Shown here piece after piece: positions 46,084 through 54,441 of a DNA stretch of 64,000 nt (positions are counted from its first letter, which is position 1; each line of letters opens with the position of its first letter). The stretch comes from Algoriphagus kandeliae. Lineage in GTDB: Bacteria; Bacteroidota; Bacteroidia; Cytophagales; Cyclobacteriaceae. The stretch is from positions 806,001-870,000 of the forward strand of contig NZ_SPSB01000001.1 in assembly GCF_004571135.1 (NCBI RefSeq). The letters run 5' to 3'. The position numbers were made by a program, and so were the translations under genes. The notes beneath the pieces were generated by a model. It saw nothing but the letters and a program-made list of their open reading frames with translations, had not been told where the DNA came from and made no database searches.

Positions 46084-47787
46084 TTATAATTCCTTTTTCA
46101 ATTTAACATAACCTGAATAACCACCTTGATAAATCAGGTTTCCGTCATCTAATAAAATCACTTCATCCATTTTAGAAATTGCACTTTCATCTTGAGTCAC
46201 CAAAAGCAAGGTCCAATCCCCATTGATTAGATACTGTACCACCCTTTCTTTTTCATCGGCATACAAATGATCTAGCGCATTTTCCATCACCATAGCTTTC
46301 GGTTTTCCTAATAAAGCCCGGCACAAAAGAATACTTTGGATTACTCTCTTTGAAAATCCTTTACCCTCAGGCTGAACTTCCGTATCCAAATCGTGAGGCA
46401 TTTGATAAACCTGATCTTTCAATCCAGTTAGATCCAGAATTTCCTCCAATTGAGTTTGATCATATTCACGACCCACCGTAATATTTTCCAAAATGGATCC
46501 ATGAAATACCTGCTGCATTTCTAGAAAATCCCCTACCATGGACCGGTATTTTTCTTTCTGAATCATTTCTAAGGAAAGGTCATTGATCGTCACTTTCCCA
46601 TTATATTCTTCATATAAACCTGAGAAAAGCATCAACATGGCACTTTTCCCCGAACCACTTCGTCCAGTAACAGCCACCTTTTTACCAGGCTCGATCTTCA
46701 TACTAACATTTTTCAAAATCGGTGAAAGATTGTCCTTAGGCTGAAAGGTTACATTTTCCATCCCAAATTTTAATCCTGAAGAATAGCTTGTAATTACTTT
46801 CTCATTTCCCTCAGCATCTTCCAGCTCCAAATCCATCACCTGTCCGAGTTTCTCGGCAGCAACGAGCGTATCATAGACCGTCTCCAAGGAAAGAATCAAC
46901 TTTTCAACCGAATTGACTACCAAAATGATAATAACCTCTGCTGCTACAAACTGACCAATACTGATCTGCTCCTCCATCAGAAGCAAACTTCCAGCAATCA
47001 GCAAACTTGCTACAATCAAAACCTTAAAGGCAATCATGATTTTGTATTGGAAAATCAATACGCCAAAGTGCTTGGAACGGAAGTCTACATAATGCTGCAA
47101 TAACTTATCTGCTCGAAGGATAGGTAATCGGGTATTTCCAACCAACTTGAAGGAATTCATCGTACGGGCAATTTCTTCCAGCCAATAAGCAGTTTTATAC
47201 TTATAAGTTGATTCTTTCAGGGCTGTTTCCATTCCTCTTGGTCCAGAGAAATAGAAAATCAAGCCTAGAATACTTATCAAGACTAACCCAAAGATGATAA
47301 AGGTGAAATGGTAGATAGAAAGCAAAAGCAAACCAAAAATCACCTGTAATAAAGCCGTGGAGAAGTCTATCAAAATCTTTGCAAGTCCCTTCTGAAGATT
47401 AACCGTATCAAAAAACCGATTGACTACTTCAGGAGCATGACTTCCATGCATTAATTCCGGTTTTACCCTAGGAAGCCTGTAGGCCAAAGAAAGCCCTGCC
47501 TTCGCAAAAACCCGCTGCTGCAGTTTTTCCATGATTTGCAATTGGGAGATTTGAAGAAAGCCACCAAAAGCTACACCTGCAGCTACAATAACCACCAAAA
47601 TCACCCAAGAAGTAGAAATCCTACCTCCGAGAATAAAATTCAAAATAGCCTGAATACCAAGGGGTAAGGTTAGGGTGATTAACCCGTTCAAGACGGCATA
47701 GAAATAAATCGAATAAACCTGGCTCTTTTCTTCTTTGAGAAGACGGAACAAACGAGCCATTGGCGTAATTCCAGAATTAGTTGTCAT
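46084..47787 (-). CDS. ABC exporter half-transporter with degenerate ATPase motifs
   Basis: A 567-residue permease-ATPase fusion with six hydrophobic helices (about 25-300) and a C-terminal ABC domain. Walker A is intact (GRSGSGKS, 375-382). In contrast, the signature region has FSKRV at 478-482 in place of LSGGQ, Walker B reads KAMVME (497-502) without the aspartate before the catalytic Glu502, and the H-loop position is Gln532 (VTQD) rather than His. The protein may therefore hydrolyse ATP poorly, or act in a heterodimer where one partner has the intact sites; no second ABC gene is seen here. It lies between TetR and HlyD, with overlaps that indicate one transcript. Confidence 0.88.
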   Translation of the reverse strand: MTTNSGITPMARLFRLLKEEKSQVYSIYFYAVLNGLITLTLPLGIQAILNFILGGRISTSWVILVVIVAAGVAFGGFLQISQLQIMEKLQQRVFAKAGLSLAYRLPRVKPELMHGSHAPEVVNRFFDTVNLQKGLAKILIDFSTALLQVIFGLLLLSIYHFTFIIFGLVLISILGLIFYFSGPRGMETALKESTYKYKTAYWLEEIARTMNSFKLVGNTRLPILRADKLLQHYVDFRSKHFGVLIFQYKIMIAFKVLIVASLLIAGSLLLMEEQISIGQFVAAEVIIILVVNSVEKLILSLETVYDTLVAAEKLGQVMDLELEDAEGNEKVITSYSSGLKFGMENVTFQPKDNLSPILKNVSMKIEPGKKVAVTGRSGSGKSAMLMLFSGLYEEYNGKVTINDLSLEMIQKEKYRSMVGDFLEMQQVFHGSILENITVGREYDQTQLEEILDLTGLKDQVYQMPHDLDTEVQPEGKGFSKRVIQSILLCRALLGKPKAMVMENALDHLYADEKERVVQYLINGDWTLLLVTQDESAISKMDEVILLDDGNLIYQGGYSGYVKLKKEL

Positions 47788-48457
47788 TTTGAATGGTTTT
47801 ATTAACCAGTTGATAGAAAAACTTAAATCGCTCGGCAGAATTAATTGAATTTTCAGTCATGCCAGGCAAATGCTGAGAATTGAATGATTGCAATAAACTT
47901 GACTCCAAAACTGTGTAAACCAAAGTTTTGGGATATTTATAGCTAGGATTCAATTCTGAAATAATTTCCGCTATTCTCGCTCCAAACTTGTACACTTGAG
48001 CAAATACGCCAGCTTCATGCTCATGGTCAACTTCTTTGGTCAGGAATCCCTTCAAGGACTCATTAATGACGATTTCCCGTAGCATAATCGGGTTGAGATA
48101 TTCATTTTTTTGGAAGATTGGACCATCGGATAATAATCGAATAGCCAATTCCAATCTTTGGGCCGGGTCTTGTAGGTTTGCTGTACCAAAGACCAAATTG
48201 TGCTCCATCCATCCCCAATACCATGCTGTCAAATAGAGGAGCAATTTGTGTTTGTTTTCAAAATACCGATAAATAGCCGCTTCTGTACTACCTATCTCTT
48301 GAGAAAGTTTTTTAAAGGTAAAGTGTTCCAGTCCTAACTCTTTGATTAATCGCGTTCCTTCTTGGACAATGGCGATTCCCAAAGTCGAACTGAAAGGCTC
48401 TTTTTGATAGAGGTTTGGGTTCACCTCTACCTTCATTTTGCTTAGAATTGCCTCCAT
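47777..48457 (-). CDS. TetR/AcrR family repressor of the export operon
   Basis: A 226-residue regulator. The N-terminal helix-turn-helix runs approximately 36-75, with LGLEHFTFKKLSQEIGSTEAAIYRYFENK, the usual TetR DNA-binding pattern. The C-terminal ligand domain is not typed. The gene overlaps the ABC exporter start by 11 bp, so it is translated in the same mRNA and is likely an autorepressor. Two direct repeats lie upstream (48505-48536) and are the best candidate operator. Confidence 0.87.
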   Translation of the reverse strand: MEAILSKMKVEVNPNLYQKEPFSSTLGIAIVQEGTRLIKELGLEHFTFKKLSQEIGSTEAAIYRYFENKHKLLLYLTAWYWGWMEHNLVFGTANLQDPAQRLELAIRLLSDGPIFQKNEYLNPIMLREIVINESLKGFLTKEVDHEHEAGVFAQVYKFGARIAEIISELNPSYKYPKTLVYTVLESSLLQSFNSQHLPGMTENSINSAERFKFFYQLVNKTIQNDN

Positions 48458-48504
48458 TGATTTTTCGTATTATGAGGCTATAACGGGCAATACTTCGATT
48501 AGGT

Positions 48505-48564
48505 TTAGTAATATTCAATTTTTTGTTAGTAATATTTACTTAAAGCAAACTATTACTTACTAAC
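48505..48564. promoter_or_regulatory. Candidate TetR operator: direct repeats plus inverted repeat
   Basis: TTAGTAATATT occurs at 48505-48515 and at 48526-48536, exactly 21 bp apart, which is two helical turns. The second copy is flanked by GTTAGTAA (48525-48532), whose reverse complement TTACTAAC lies at 48557-48564. This cluster sits between TetR (starting at 48457) and the end of the DoxX gene, the place for a repressor site. Confidence 0.5.
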
Positions 48565-48945
48565 GTCTCGATATACCCATGCCCACAGGACTAAAAGTGG
48601 ATGAATGAGTATCAATCGGCCCCATGCAACCCACATTGGTGTGCAAAGACTATCGGGTATGCAAGCACCGATTTGAATAAAATAAACATGACTAGGAATA
48701 AAAGCCAGCAACATTAAAAGGATACCATAGACTGCCCACTTTCGGGATTTATTAAAAAACAAGCCATATGAAACTGAAATTTCGACCACTCCTGCCAGGA
48801 TATTTAAGGCCTTTTTTTGGGGGAAATAATCAGGAATTAAAGGCAGGTAAAAATCGGGATTGAGGAAATGATTCAATCCAGCAACAAAGTAAAAAAGGAT
48901 CTGAAGATATAGTCCCCAAGTAATTAATCTGTCTTTCAAAATCAT
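48553..48945 (-). CDS. DoxX-like small membrane protein
   Basis: A 130-residue protein with four hydrophobic helices (about 9-27, 46-62, 69-90, 104-124), matching the DoxX/MauE-like family. The GLNHFLNPDFYLPLIPDY block after the first helix is typical of DoxX-like proteins in Bacteroidota. Such proteins are linked with redox or thiosulfate metabolism in some species; role here unknown. It lies downstream of the DUF983 gene and is not clearly linked with the export operon. Confidence 0.8.
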   Translation of the reverse strand: MILKDRLITWGLYLQILFYFVAGLNHFLNPDFYLPLIPDYFPQKKALNILAGVVEISVSYGLFFNKSRKWAVYGILLMLLAFIPSHVYFIQIGACIPDSLCTPMWVAWGRLILIHPLLVLWAWVYRDVSK

Positions 48946-49018
48946 AGAGGGTAAATAAACAATTAATAGCTAATCTATAAACTCGTTAATAAGGAATTGT
49001 TTAGGCCTGAAAAGAAAA

Positions 49019-49049
49019 AGAGCTTGCCAATATCGACAAGCTCTCTTTT
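49019..49049 (-). terminator. Intrinsic terminator after DUF983 gene
   Basis: AGAGCTTG (49019-49026) pairs with CAAGCTCT (49037-49044) and, read on the minus strand, is followed by CTTTTTC. It closes the operon of the DUF983, small conserved and DUF4920 genes. Confidence 0.8.
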
Positions 49050-49074
49050 TATTTTCAGTTCTCTTTATTACAAA

Positions 49075-49446
49075 TTAATATCCTCGGTATTTCAATTTTC
49101 CAAGCCCATACAGATAAAGCACTTTTGAATAGCGCAACATCACTGGGACGAGGAGCAAATTGAGCGAAATAATAGTTGTGAGATACATCCAAAGTTCCGG
49201 TTTTTCGATCAGAATATTAATTGCTACAAAAACCGTGATGAACAAAGCCACTGAAAAAGCATAGCTGATGTACATGGCCCCGTCATAAAAACTAGGTTCC
49301 GGCTGAAAACTCGCTCCACAAACAGAACAGCTCTTATTCACTGCAGTCAACTTACGAAAGCTCACAACAGGAACTGGGAAAATATTCCCCTCCCTACATT
49401 TTGGGCACTTCGCCCCCAACATCGCTTGTCCTAATCCTTTTGACAT
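49075..49446 (-). CDS. DUF983 family zinc-ribbon membrane protein
   Basis: A 123-residue protein from the Met at 49446 (MSKGLGQAMLGAKCPKCREGNIF). Zinc ribbon knuckles CPKC and CSVCG are followed by two membrane helices (about 65-85 and 89-111). DUF983 is widespread in Bacteroidota and alphaproteobacteria without a fixed function. An upstream Met at 49521 would give a 25-residue extension that the family lacks. It is transcribed with the upstream small conserved gene and DUF4920 gene. Confidence 0.85.
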   Translation of the reverse strand: MSKGLGQAMLGAKCPKCREGNIFPVPVVSFRKLTAVNKSCSVCGASFQPEPSFYDGAMYISYAFSVALFITVFVAINILIEKPELWMYLTTIISLNLLLVPVMLRYSKVLYLYGLGKLKYRGY

Positions 49447-49530
49447 TTTTTTGAAAATTTTTGCAAAGCTAGTATTGCCTATACTTATTTCTGTGACATA
49501 AGGCACGATGAGTGTTTCCACAAGAATGAA

Positions 49531-49734
49531 TTACCGAATTTCTTCCAATTCATAATCTTTACCCTTGCCCCATCTCAGCAGTTCTTCCATGGTATAATAT
49601 TCCAAAGTCTCTAAATCCTTAACCTTGAAATTATCCCCACTTAATCTGGCCATTATTTCTAAATAACGAACCTCCCCCTGATTTATAAAGAGGTACTTCC
49701 GGCCAACCCGAAGATTATCAAGTGCTATTGGCAT
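49531..49734 (-). CDS. Small conserved Bacteroidota protein of unknown function
   Basis: A 67-residue soluble protein beginning MPIALDNLRVGRKYLFINQG and ending KDYELEEIR, with a short SH3/Tudor-like beta pattern. I have seen this type repeatedly in Cytophagales genomes, but no role is known to me. Its ATG overlaps the DUF4920 stop by one base, so the two are coupled. Confidence 0.7.
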   Translation of the reverse strand: MPIALDNLRVGRKYLFINQGEVRYLEIMARLSGDNFKVKDLETLEYYTMEELLRWGKGKDYELEEIR

Positions 49735-50306
49735 TAGGCTTTGTCAAGAATCACAACCCCTGTTGCTTCAAAGGTGATTTCTTTTTTAGGAGCAACAATC
49801 GCGTCAATCTCTTCTTGGCTTTTACCTTGATCCTTGGCATAGTGACGTAGCGTTTCAACATCCGTTTCGGTAAAAACAGCTACGCCTTCCAATACAATTG
49901 GAAAGCCTTGAGAATTGGTAGGGACAAAAAATCCATAATCTTTGAAGGTTACCCGGATGCTTTCTCCATCAGGCAATTCCATCGTCAGCCAGCAACCTTT
50001 AGAAGTACAAACGTCCTGAATTTCTCCAGTGATTTTTCCTTCATAAGATCCTGAGGCTTCTACTTTTTCTACTAAATCAGCCAAGGTGATTGCTTCAGAC
50101 CCACTGATTGCAGCACCGTAATTTCCAGGAACAACTTCTGCTACTCCTATCACGGCTTCAGTAGAACTTTCCTCATGATGCATCGCTCCATCATGATGCA
50201 TTTCGCCCTCATGATGGGATTCCGAAGTTTCAGATTTTTGGCAGGAATAAAAGGTAATCGCAGATGCCGCTAAGGCTAGGCTAAAATATTTTCTCAACAT
50301 GTTCAT
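49734..50306 (-). CDS. DUF4920 lipoprotein with a histidine-rich N-terminus
   Basis: A 190-residue lipoprotein (lipid Cys22 in FYSC). Residues 31-44 form a His-rich run with three HH pairs (HHEGEMHHDGAMHH), apt to bind metal ions. The C-terminal half is DUF4920: ITLADLVEKVEASGSYEGKITGEI, then VCTSKGCWLTMELPDGE, with a CxxxxCW-type pair of cysteines that may be structural or redox active. The family is found in the Bacteroidota envelope; function unknown. It starts an operon with the small conserved and DUF983 genes. Confidence 0.82.
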   Translation of the reverse strand: MNMLRKYFSLALAASAITFYSCQKSETSESHHEGEMHHDGAMHHEESSTEAVIGVAEVVPGNYGAAISGSEAITLADLVEKVEASGSYEGKITGEIQDVCTSKGCWLTMELPDGESIRVTFKDYGFFVPTNSQGFPIVLEGVAVFTETDVETLRHYAKDQGKSQEEIDAIVAPKKEITFEATGVVILDKA

Positions 50307-50516
50307 TTTATTTTATCCAAAAATAAAGGCAATTCCCGAAGACCTAAAATATTTTAAGTGCGAAATGTCACTATTTGATCACATTGCTTCAGTTAGTTTG
50401 AGCCCTGATTGCCATTATTGCTGCGATAAAAATGATTTAAAACATTTATGACAATAAAACTTCTCAAATTTTGACAATCTCTTAATTTTACATCAGATTT
50501 TATAAAAACCCCGCAC

Positions 50517-52409
50517 ATGCCTCAAACCAAAAAATTTATAATTGATTTTGACAGTACTTTTACCCAAGTAGAAGCTCTTGACATCTTGGGTGAAATATCC
50601 CTTGCCAATGACCCTGAATCCCCTCAAAAACTTCAGGCAATCAAGGACATCACCGATCAAGGAATGGAGGGTTCTTTGACTTTTCGGGAAAGCTTAGAAA
50701 AACGTCTGGAGATATTGAAAGCCGATCGCAAGCAGATTTCAGGGCTTATCGATGAATTAAAGCGAAAAGTTTCAAAGTCGTTTGAGCGAAACCGTGAATT
50801 TCTCCAGGAAAACGCAAATGACATTTTCATTATTTCCAATGGTTTTAAGGATTTTATAATCCCTATCGTAGCGGATTATGGCATCAAAGAACACAATGTT
50901 TTTGCCAACGAATTTGTCTATGATGAAGAAGGTAAAATCATAGATTTTAATCGGGAAAATCCACTTTCAAAAAACAATGGGAAGGCCCATACCATCAAAA
51001 ATTTAAATCTTGAAGGCGATATTTATGTAATTGGTGACGGATATACCGACTACGAAATAAAAGCCTCAGGATTGGCGAATAAGTTTTATGCATTTACAGA
51101 AAATGTGCATCGACCCAAAGTCACATCTAAAGCTGACCATATTGCACCCAGTTTTGACGAAATCTTATACATCAACAAGTTGAATACAAAATTTTCATAT
51201 CCTAAAAGCAGAATCAAAGTTTTACTTCTCGAAAACATCCACCCTATCGCGGTTGAACTTTTGAATGAAGAAGGCTATCAAGTTGAGATTGCAAGTACAG
51301 CCCTCAGTGAGGATGAACTTTGTGAGAAAATCAAGAATGTGTCCATTCTCGGGATTCGTTCTAAAACGAATGTGACCAAAAAAGTATTGGAAAATGCGAA
51401 TCGATTATTGGCAATAGGTGCATTCTGTATTGGGACCAATCAAATCGATTTGGAAACCTGCCAGGAGAAAGGTATTGTCGTATTCAACGCTCCATTCAGT
51501 AACACCCGTTCGGTGGTGGAAATGGCCATTGCTGAAATCATTTTCCTTATGCGAAATTTCTACAACAAATCAGTGGCCATGCATGAAGGAAAATGGGACA
51601 AATCTGCTAATGGTTCATTTGAGGTTCGTGGCAAAAAATTGGGGATCATTGGATATGGAAATATCGGAGCACAGCTTTCTGTACTGGCGGAAAATATGGG
51701 CTTGAACGTCTTCTACTATGACATTGTGGAAAAGCTTGCCTTGGGGAATGCAACCAAACTTGAATCCCTAGAGGAATTGCTGCAAACCTGCGACATTATT
51801 TCCTTGCATGTGGATGGCAGAAAGGAAAACAAATGCCTGATCGATGCTGATAAAATAAAAATGATGAAGAAGGGGGCTATTATGGTCAATTTAAGCCGAG
51901 GCCATGTGGTGGATATTGTTGCCCTAAAAGAAGCCATCTTAAGTGGCCATTTGGCAGGTTGTGCAGTCGACGTATTTCCAGAAGAACCTAAAAACAATTC
52001 AGAGCCATTTGTTTCTGAATTAATCGGATTACCTAATACCATTTTGACTCCACATATTGGAGGAAGTACCCTAGAAGCACAGCAAAATATTGCTCGATTC
52101 GTTCCAGGGAAAATCATGGAATACATCAATACCGGAAATACCTTTAATTCCGTCAACTTCCCGAATCTTCAATTGCCGTTCCTTCAAGATGCCCATCGCT
52201 TGATTCATATTCACCACAACGAACCAGGTGTATTGGCTAAGATCAACAAAATTTTGGCTGACTATGAAATCAATATTGTGGGTCAATACTTGAAAACGAA
52301 TGAAAAAATCGGCTATGTAATTACTGATATTGACAAAGCCTATACAGAGGAAGCTATTCGGGCCTTGAAAGCTATTCCGGGGACCATTCGATTCCGAATT
52401 TTATATTGA
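50517..52409 (+). CDS. serA: Fused phosphoserine phosphatase-phosphoglycerate dehydrogenase (SerB-SerA)
   Basis: A 630-residue fusion. Residues 1-215 are a HAD phosphoserine phosphatase: DFDST at 10-14, substrate-binding segment GMEGSLTFRESL near 49-60 as in SerB, motif II Ser107, Lys156 and motif III GDGYTD (173-178). Residues 230-545 are a D-3-phosphoglycerate dehydrogenase with the Rossmann motif GYGNIG (379-384) and the catalytic trio Arg461, Glu490, His513. Residues 560-630 form an ACT-like regulatory domain. It joins the first and third steps of serine biosynthesis; SerC is not present in the window. The ACT domain suggests feedback by serine. All catalytic residues are intact in both halves. 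Confidence 0.92.
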   Translation: MPQTKKFIIDFDSTFTQVEALDILGEISLANDPESPQKLQAIKDITDQGMEGSLTFRESLEKRLEILKADRKQISGLIDELKRKVSKSFERNREFLQENANDIFIISNGFKDFIIPIVADYGIKEHNVFANEFVYDEEGKIIDFNRENPLSKNNGKAHTIKNLNLEGDIYVIGDGYTDYEIKASGLANKFYAFTENVHRPKVTSKADHIAPSFDEILYINKLNTKFSYPKSRIKVLLLENIHPIAVELLNEEGYQVEIASTALSEDELCEKIKNVSILGIRSKTNVTKKVLENANRLLAIGAFCIGTNQIDLETCQEKGIVVFNAPFSNTRSVVEMAIAEIIFLMRNFYNKSVAMHEGKWDKSANGSFEVRGKKLGIIGYGNIGAQLSVLAENMGLNVFYYDIVEKLALGNATKLESLEELLQTCDIISLHVDGRKENKCLIDADKIKMMKKGAIMVNLSRGHVVDIVALKEAILSGHLAGCAVDVFPEEPKNNSEPFVSELIGLPNTILTPHIGGSTLEAQQNIARFVPGKIMEYINTGNTFNSVNFPNLQLPFLQDAHRLIHIHHNEPGVLAKINKILADYEINIVGQYLKTNEKIGYVITDIDKAYTEEAIRALKAIPGTIRFRILY

Positions 52410-52425
52410 TTATTATTTCAGAAAA

Positions 52426-52452
52426 AAAACCACTTCGATCGAAGTGGTTTTC
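52426..52452. terminator. Bidirectional intrinsic terminator
   Basis: AAAACCACTTCGATCGAAGTGGTTTT (52426-52451) is a perfect palindrome between two convergent genes, with A/T tracts on both sides. Confidence 0.9.
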
Positions 52453-52456
52453 TTTT

Positions 52457-52912
52457 TTACGCTTTATCCAACAATCGTCGACAATAATTAATCTGACCAA
52501 GATGATAATTGAAATGCCCATACAGGTGCAAAAGAAAATATCCGTAGGTCATGGGCTTTCCAAACTTTTCGACGGGGTAGATTTCATTAAGTAGTCCTTC
52601 ATCTAGTTGATTTATACTTGCTGAAAGCTGCTTTTTCAATAATTGAATCTCATTCAAAATATCTTCCAAGGGAATATCTTTTGCTGCAAATTCTCTATCC
52701 CGATCTCTCACATAATCAAAACCTCCCATCTCATGACAAATAAATGCCCGAAGATTTCCTATCAAATGAATAGCTAAGTTTCCTGCACTATTACTGATTT
52801 CTCCCTCTATTTTCCACAGATTGTTTGGGGATCGAAAAGAGCGCAATTCATTTTCTAATCGCACCAAATCCCTCGAAAAAAGTATTTCAATTGATTCCAC
52901 CATATTCTTCAT
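52457..52912 (-). CDS. DinB/DUF1572-like metal-binding protein
   Basis: A 151-residue four-helix-bundle protein of the DinB superfamily. Histidines that could form the metal site are His49 (LAIHLIGN) and the pair in the C-terminal HLYGHFNYHLGQ. Some members are thiol-dependent S-transferases for bacillithiol or glutathione; the substrate is unknown here. It is a single gene with its own terminator and is convergent with the serine fusion gene. Confidence 0.82.
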   Translation of the reverse strand: MKNMVESIEILFSRDLVRLENELRSFRSPNNLWKIEGEISNSAGNLAIHLIGNLRAFICHEMGGFDYVRDRDREFAAKDIPLEDILNEIQLLKKQLSASINQLDEGLLNEIYPVEKFGKPMTYGYFLLHLYGHFNYHLGQINYCRRLLDKA

Positions 52913-52945
52913 AAAATTAATACTGACAAAAAAATTGATTTAGCC

Positions 52946-54277
52946 TTAATCAATCACATTTTTCCGGTTTGAAAACTTACTACTCGATGGTTTTTGAGAA
53001 GTTTCCGACTGATTATTTTTCGTTTCATTTCTCTCTTTTTGATGAGAGGATTTAGGATGTGGCTTTCTTTTAAATTTTGATTTGGAGTGATTTTTTTGTT
53101 TAAACGAAGGCTTATTCTTTTTTGAAAAACCATTCCTTGAATATTCAGGTCCCTTTTCGAATCCTTCGGGCAAAGGCATCTGATTCACTTCCATTCCAAT
53201 CAGTTCCTCAATACGCCTAAACTTGTATTGATCTTTTGGATTGACAAAAGTAATAGCCTCACCTTCCATATCAGCTCTCGCCGTACGCCCCACACGATGC
53301 ACATAATCTTCCGGATCATTGGGTGTATCATAATTTATCACCAACTCAATTCCCACTACATCAATTCCTCGGGAGATGATATCAGTACCCACCAAAATTT
53401 TGATGGATTTATTCTTGAAGTCGGACATAATTTTCTCCCGCTCCACCTGTTCCAAATCCGAGTGAAATGCCTCGACATCAAAACCTTTTCGAAGTATTTT
53501 GAAAATGGATTTTACTTTCTCTTTGGTAGATGCAAAAATGATCACGGCCTCATATTCCTTTTGGGAAAGAATATGCTTTACCAATGCTTCTTTTTGCTCA
53601 TCATATACGGAATAAAAAGCTTGCGTAACCCCTGTTGCAGTTTTACCAAGGGCGATGGTTATTTCCTCCGGATTCTGAAGCAGTTTCATACTGAATTGCC
53701 TAATTTTTGGCGGCATCGTTGCCGAAAACAAAATAGTTTGTCTGTTTTTCGGCAAATAGTTGACAATCTTCAGAATATCATCTGAAAAGCCCATATCCAA
53801 CATTCGGTCTGCTTCATCCAAAATCAAATGCTCCAGGGTGCTTAAGTCCATTTTCCCACCAGCTAACAAAGCGATTAATCGGCCAGGAGTTGCTACTACG
53901 ATTTCAGCACCTAATTCCAAAGCTTTCTTTTGCTGTTCCCAAACAATCCCATCTCCTCCTCCATATATTGGGATTGAACTAATTCCCAAGAAATACGCAA
54001 AGCCCTGAATTTGTTGATCAATCTGAATGGCCAATTCCCGAGTTGGAGCCAAAATCAGGGTATTTAAAGTAGTTTTTCCTGATTTAGAAATCTTATTTAA
54101 AACTGGAAGAATAAACGCAGCAGTTTTTCCGGTACCGGTTTGTGCACATGCGATCAAATCCCGTTGCTTCAAAATCACGGGAATAGCTTTTTCTTGAATC
54201 GGAGTGGGTTGTTCAAAACCCATGGCATCTAAGCCTTCTTGCAAGCTTGATTCAAAATTAAATTCAGAGAAATCCAA
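52946..54277 (-). CDS. rhlE: DEAD-box RNA helicase (RhlE-like), TTG start
   Basis: A 443-residue RNA helicase with AQTGTGKT (Walker A), PTRELA, LDEAD and SAT motifs, and the helicase C domain ending in HRVGRTAR. The last 70 residues are a Lys/Ser/Asn-rich disordered tail (KNKPSFKQKNHSKSKFKRK), a common RNA-binding feature. The start of MDFSEFNFESSLQEGL appears to be TTG at 54277; the next ATG is at residue 19, after the conserved start of the family, so TTG is favoured. It probably works in ribosome assembly or RNA decay, especially in the cold. Confidence 0.9.
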   Translation of the reverse strand: MDFSEFNFESSLQEGLDAMGFEQPTPIQEKAIPVILKQRDLIACAQTGTGKTAAFILPVLNKISKSGKTTLNTLILAPTRELAIQIDQQIQGFAYFLGISSIPIYGGGDGIVWEQQKKALELGAEIVVATPGRLIALLAGGKMDLSTLEHLILDEADRMLDMGFSDDILKIVNYLPKNRQTILFSATMPPKIRQFSMKLLQNPEEITIALGKTATGVTQAFYSVYDEQKEALVKHILSQKEYEAVIIFASTKEKVKSIFKILRKGFDVEAFHSDLEQVEREKIMSDFKNKSIKILVGTDIISRGIDVVGIELVINYDTPNDPEDYVHRVGRTARADMEGEAITFVNPKDQYKFRRIEELIGMEVNQMPLPEGFEKGPEYSRNGFSKKNKPSFKQKNHSKSKFKRKPHPKSSHQKERNETKNNQSETSQKPSSSKFSNRKNVID

Positions 54278-54441
54278 TTGGAGGGTAATTAAGTGATAAA
54301 AAACTGATGTAACTTAATCAAATATAGGGCGAATAAACTGGGAAAGCCAATTTATTAAAATCATTGCTACCATTGGAAAATCACACATTGAATTAACGTC
54401 CCCTTTTCCCTATCTTCCCATACTTATAAATGCCAATTTGA

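Noticed and set aside
53228..53785. 185-codon frame on the plus strand inside the DEAD-box helicase
   Set aside because: Cys/Ile/His-rich composition typical of an antisense frame of a real gene; all helicase motifs are on the other strand.
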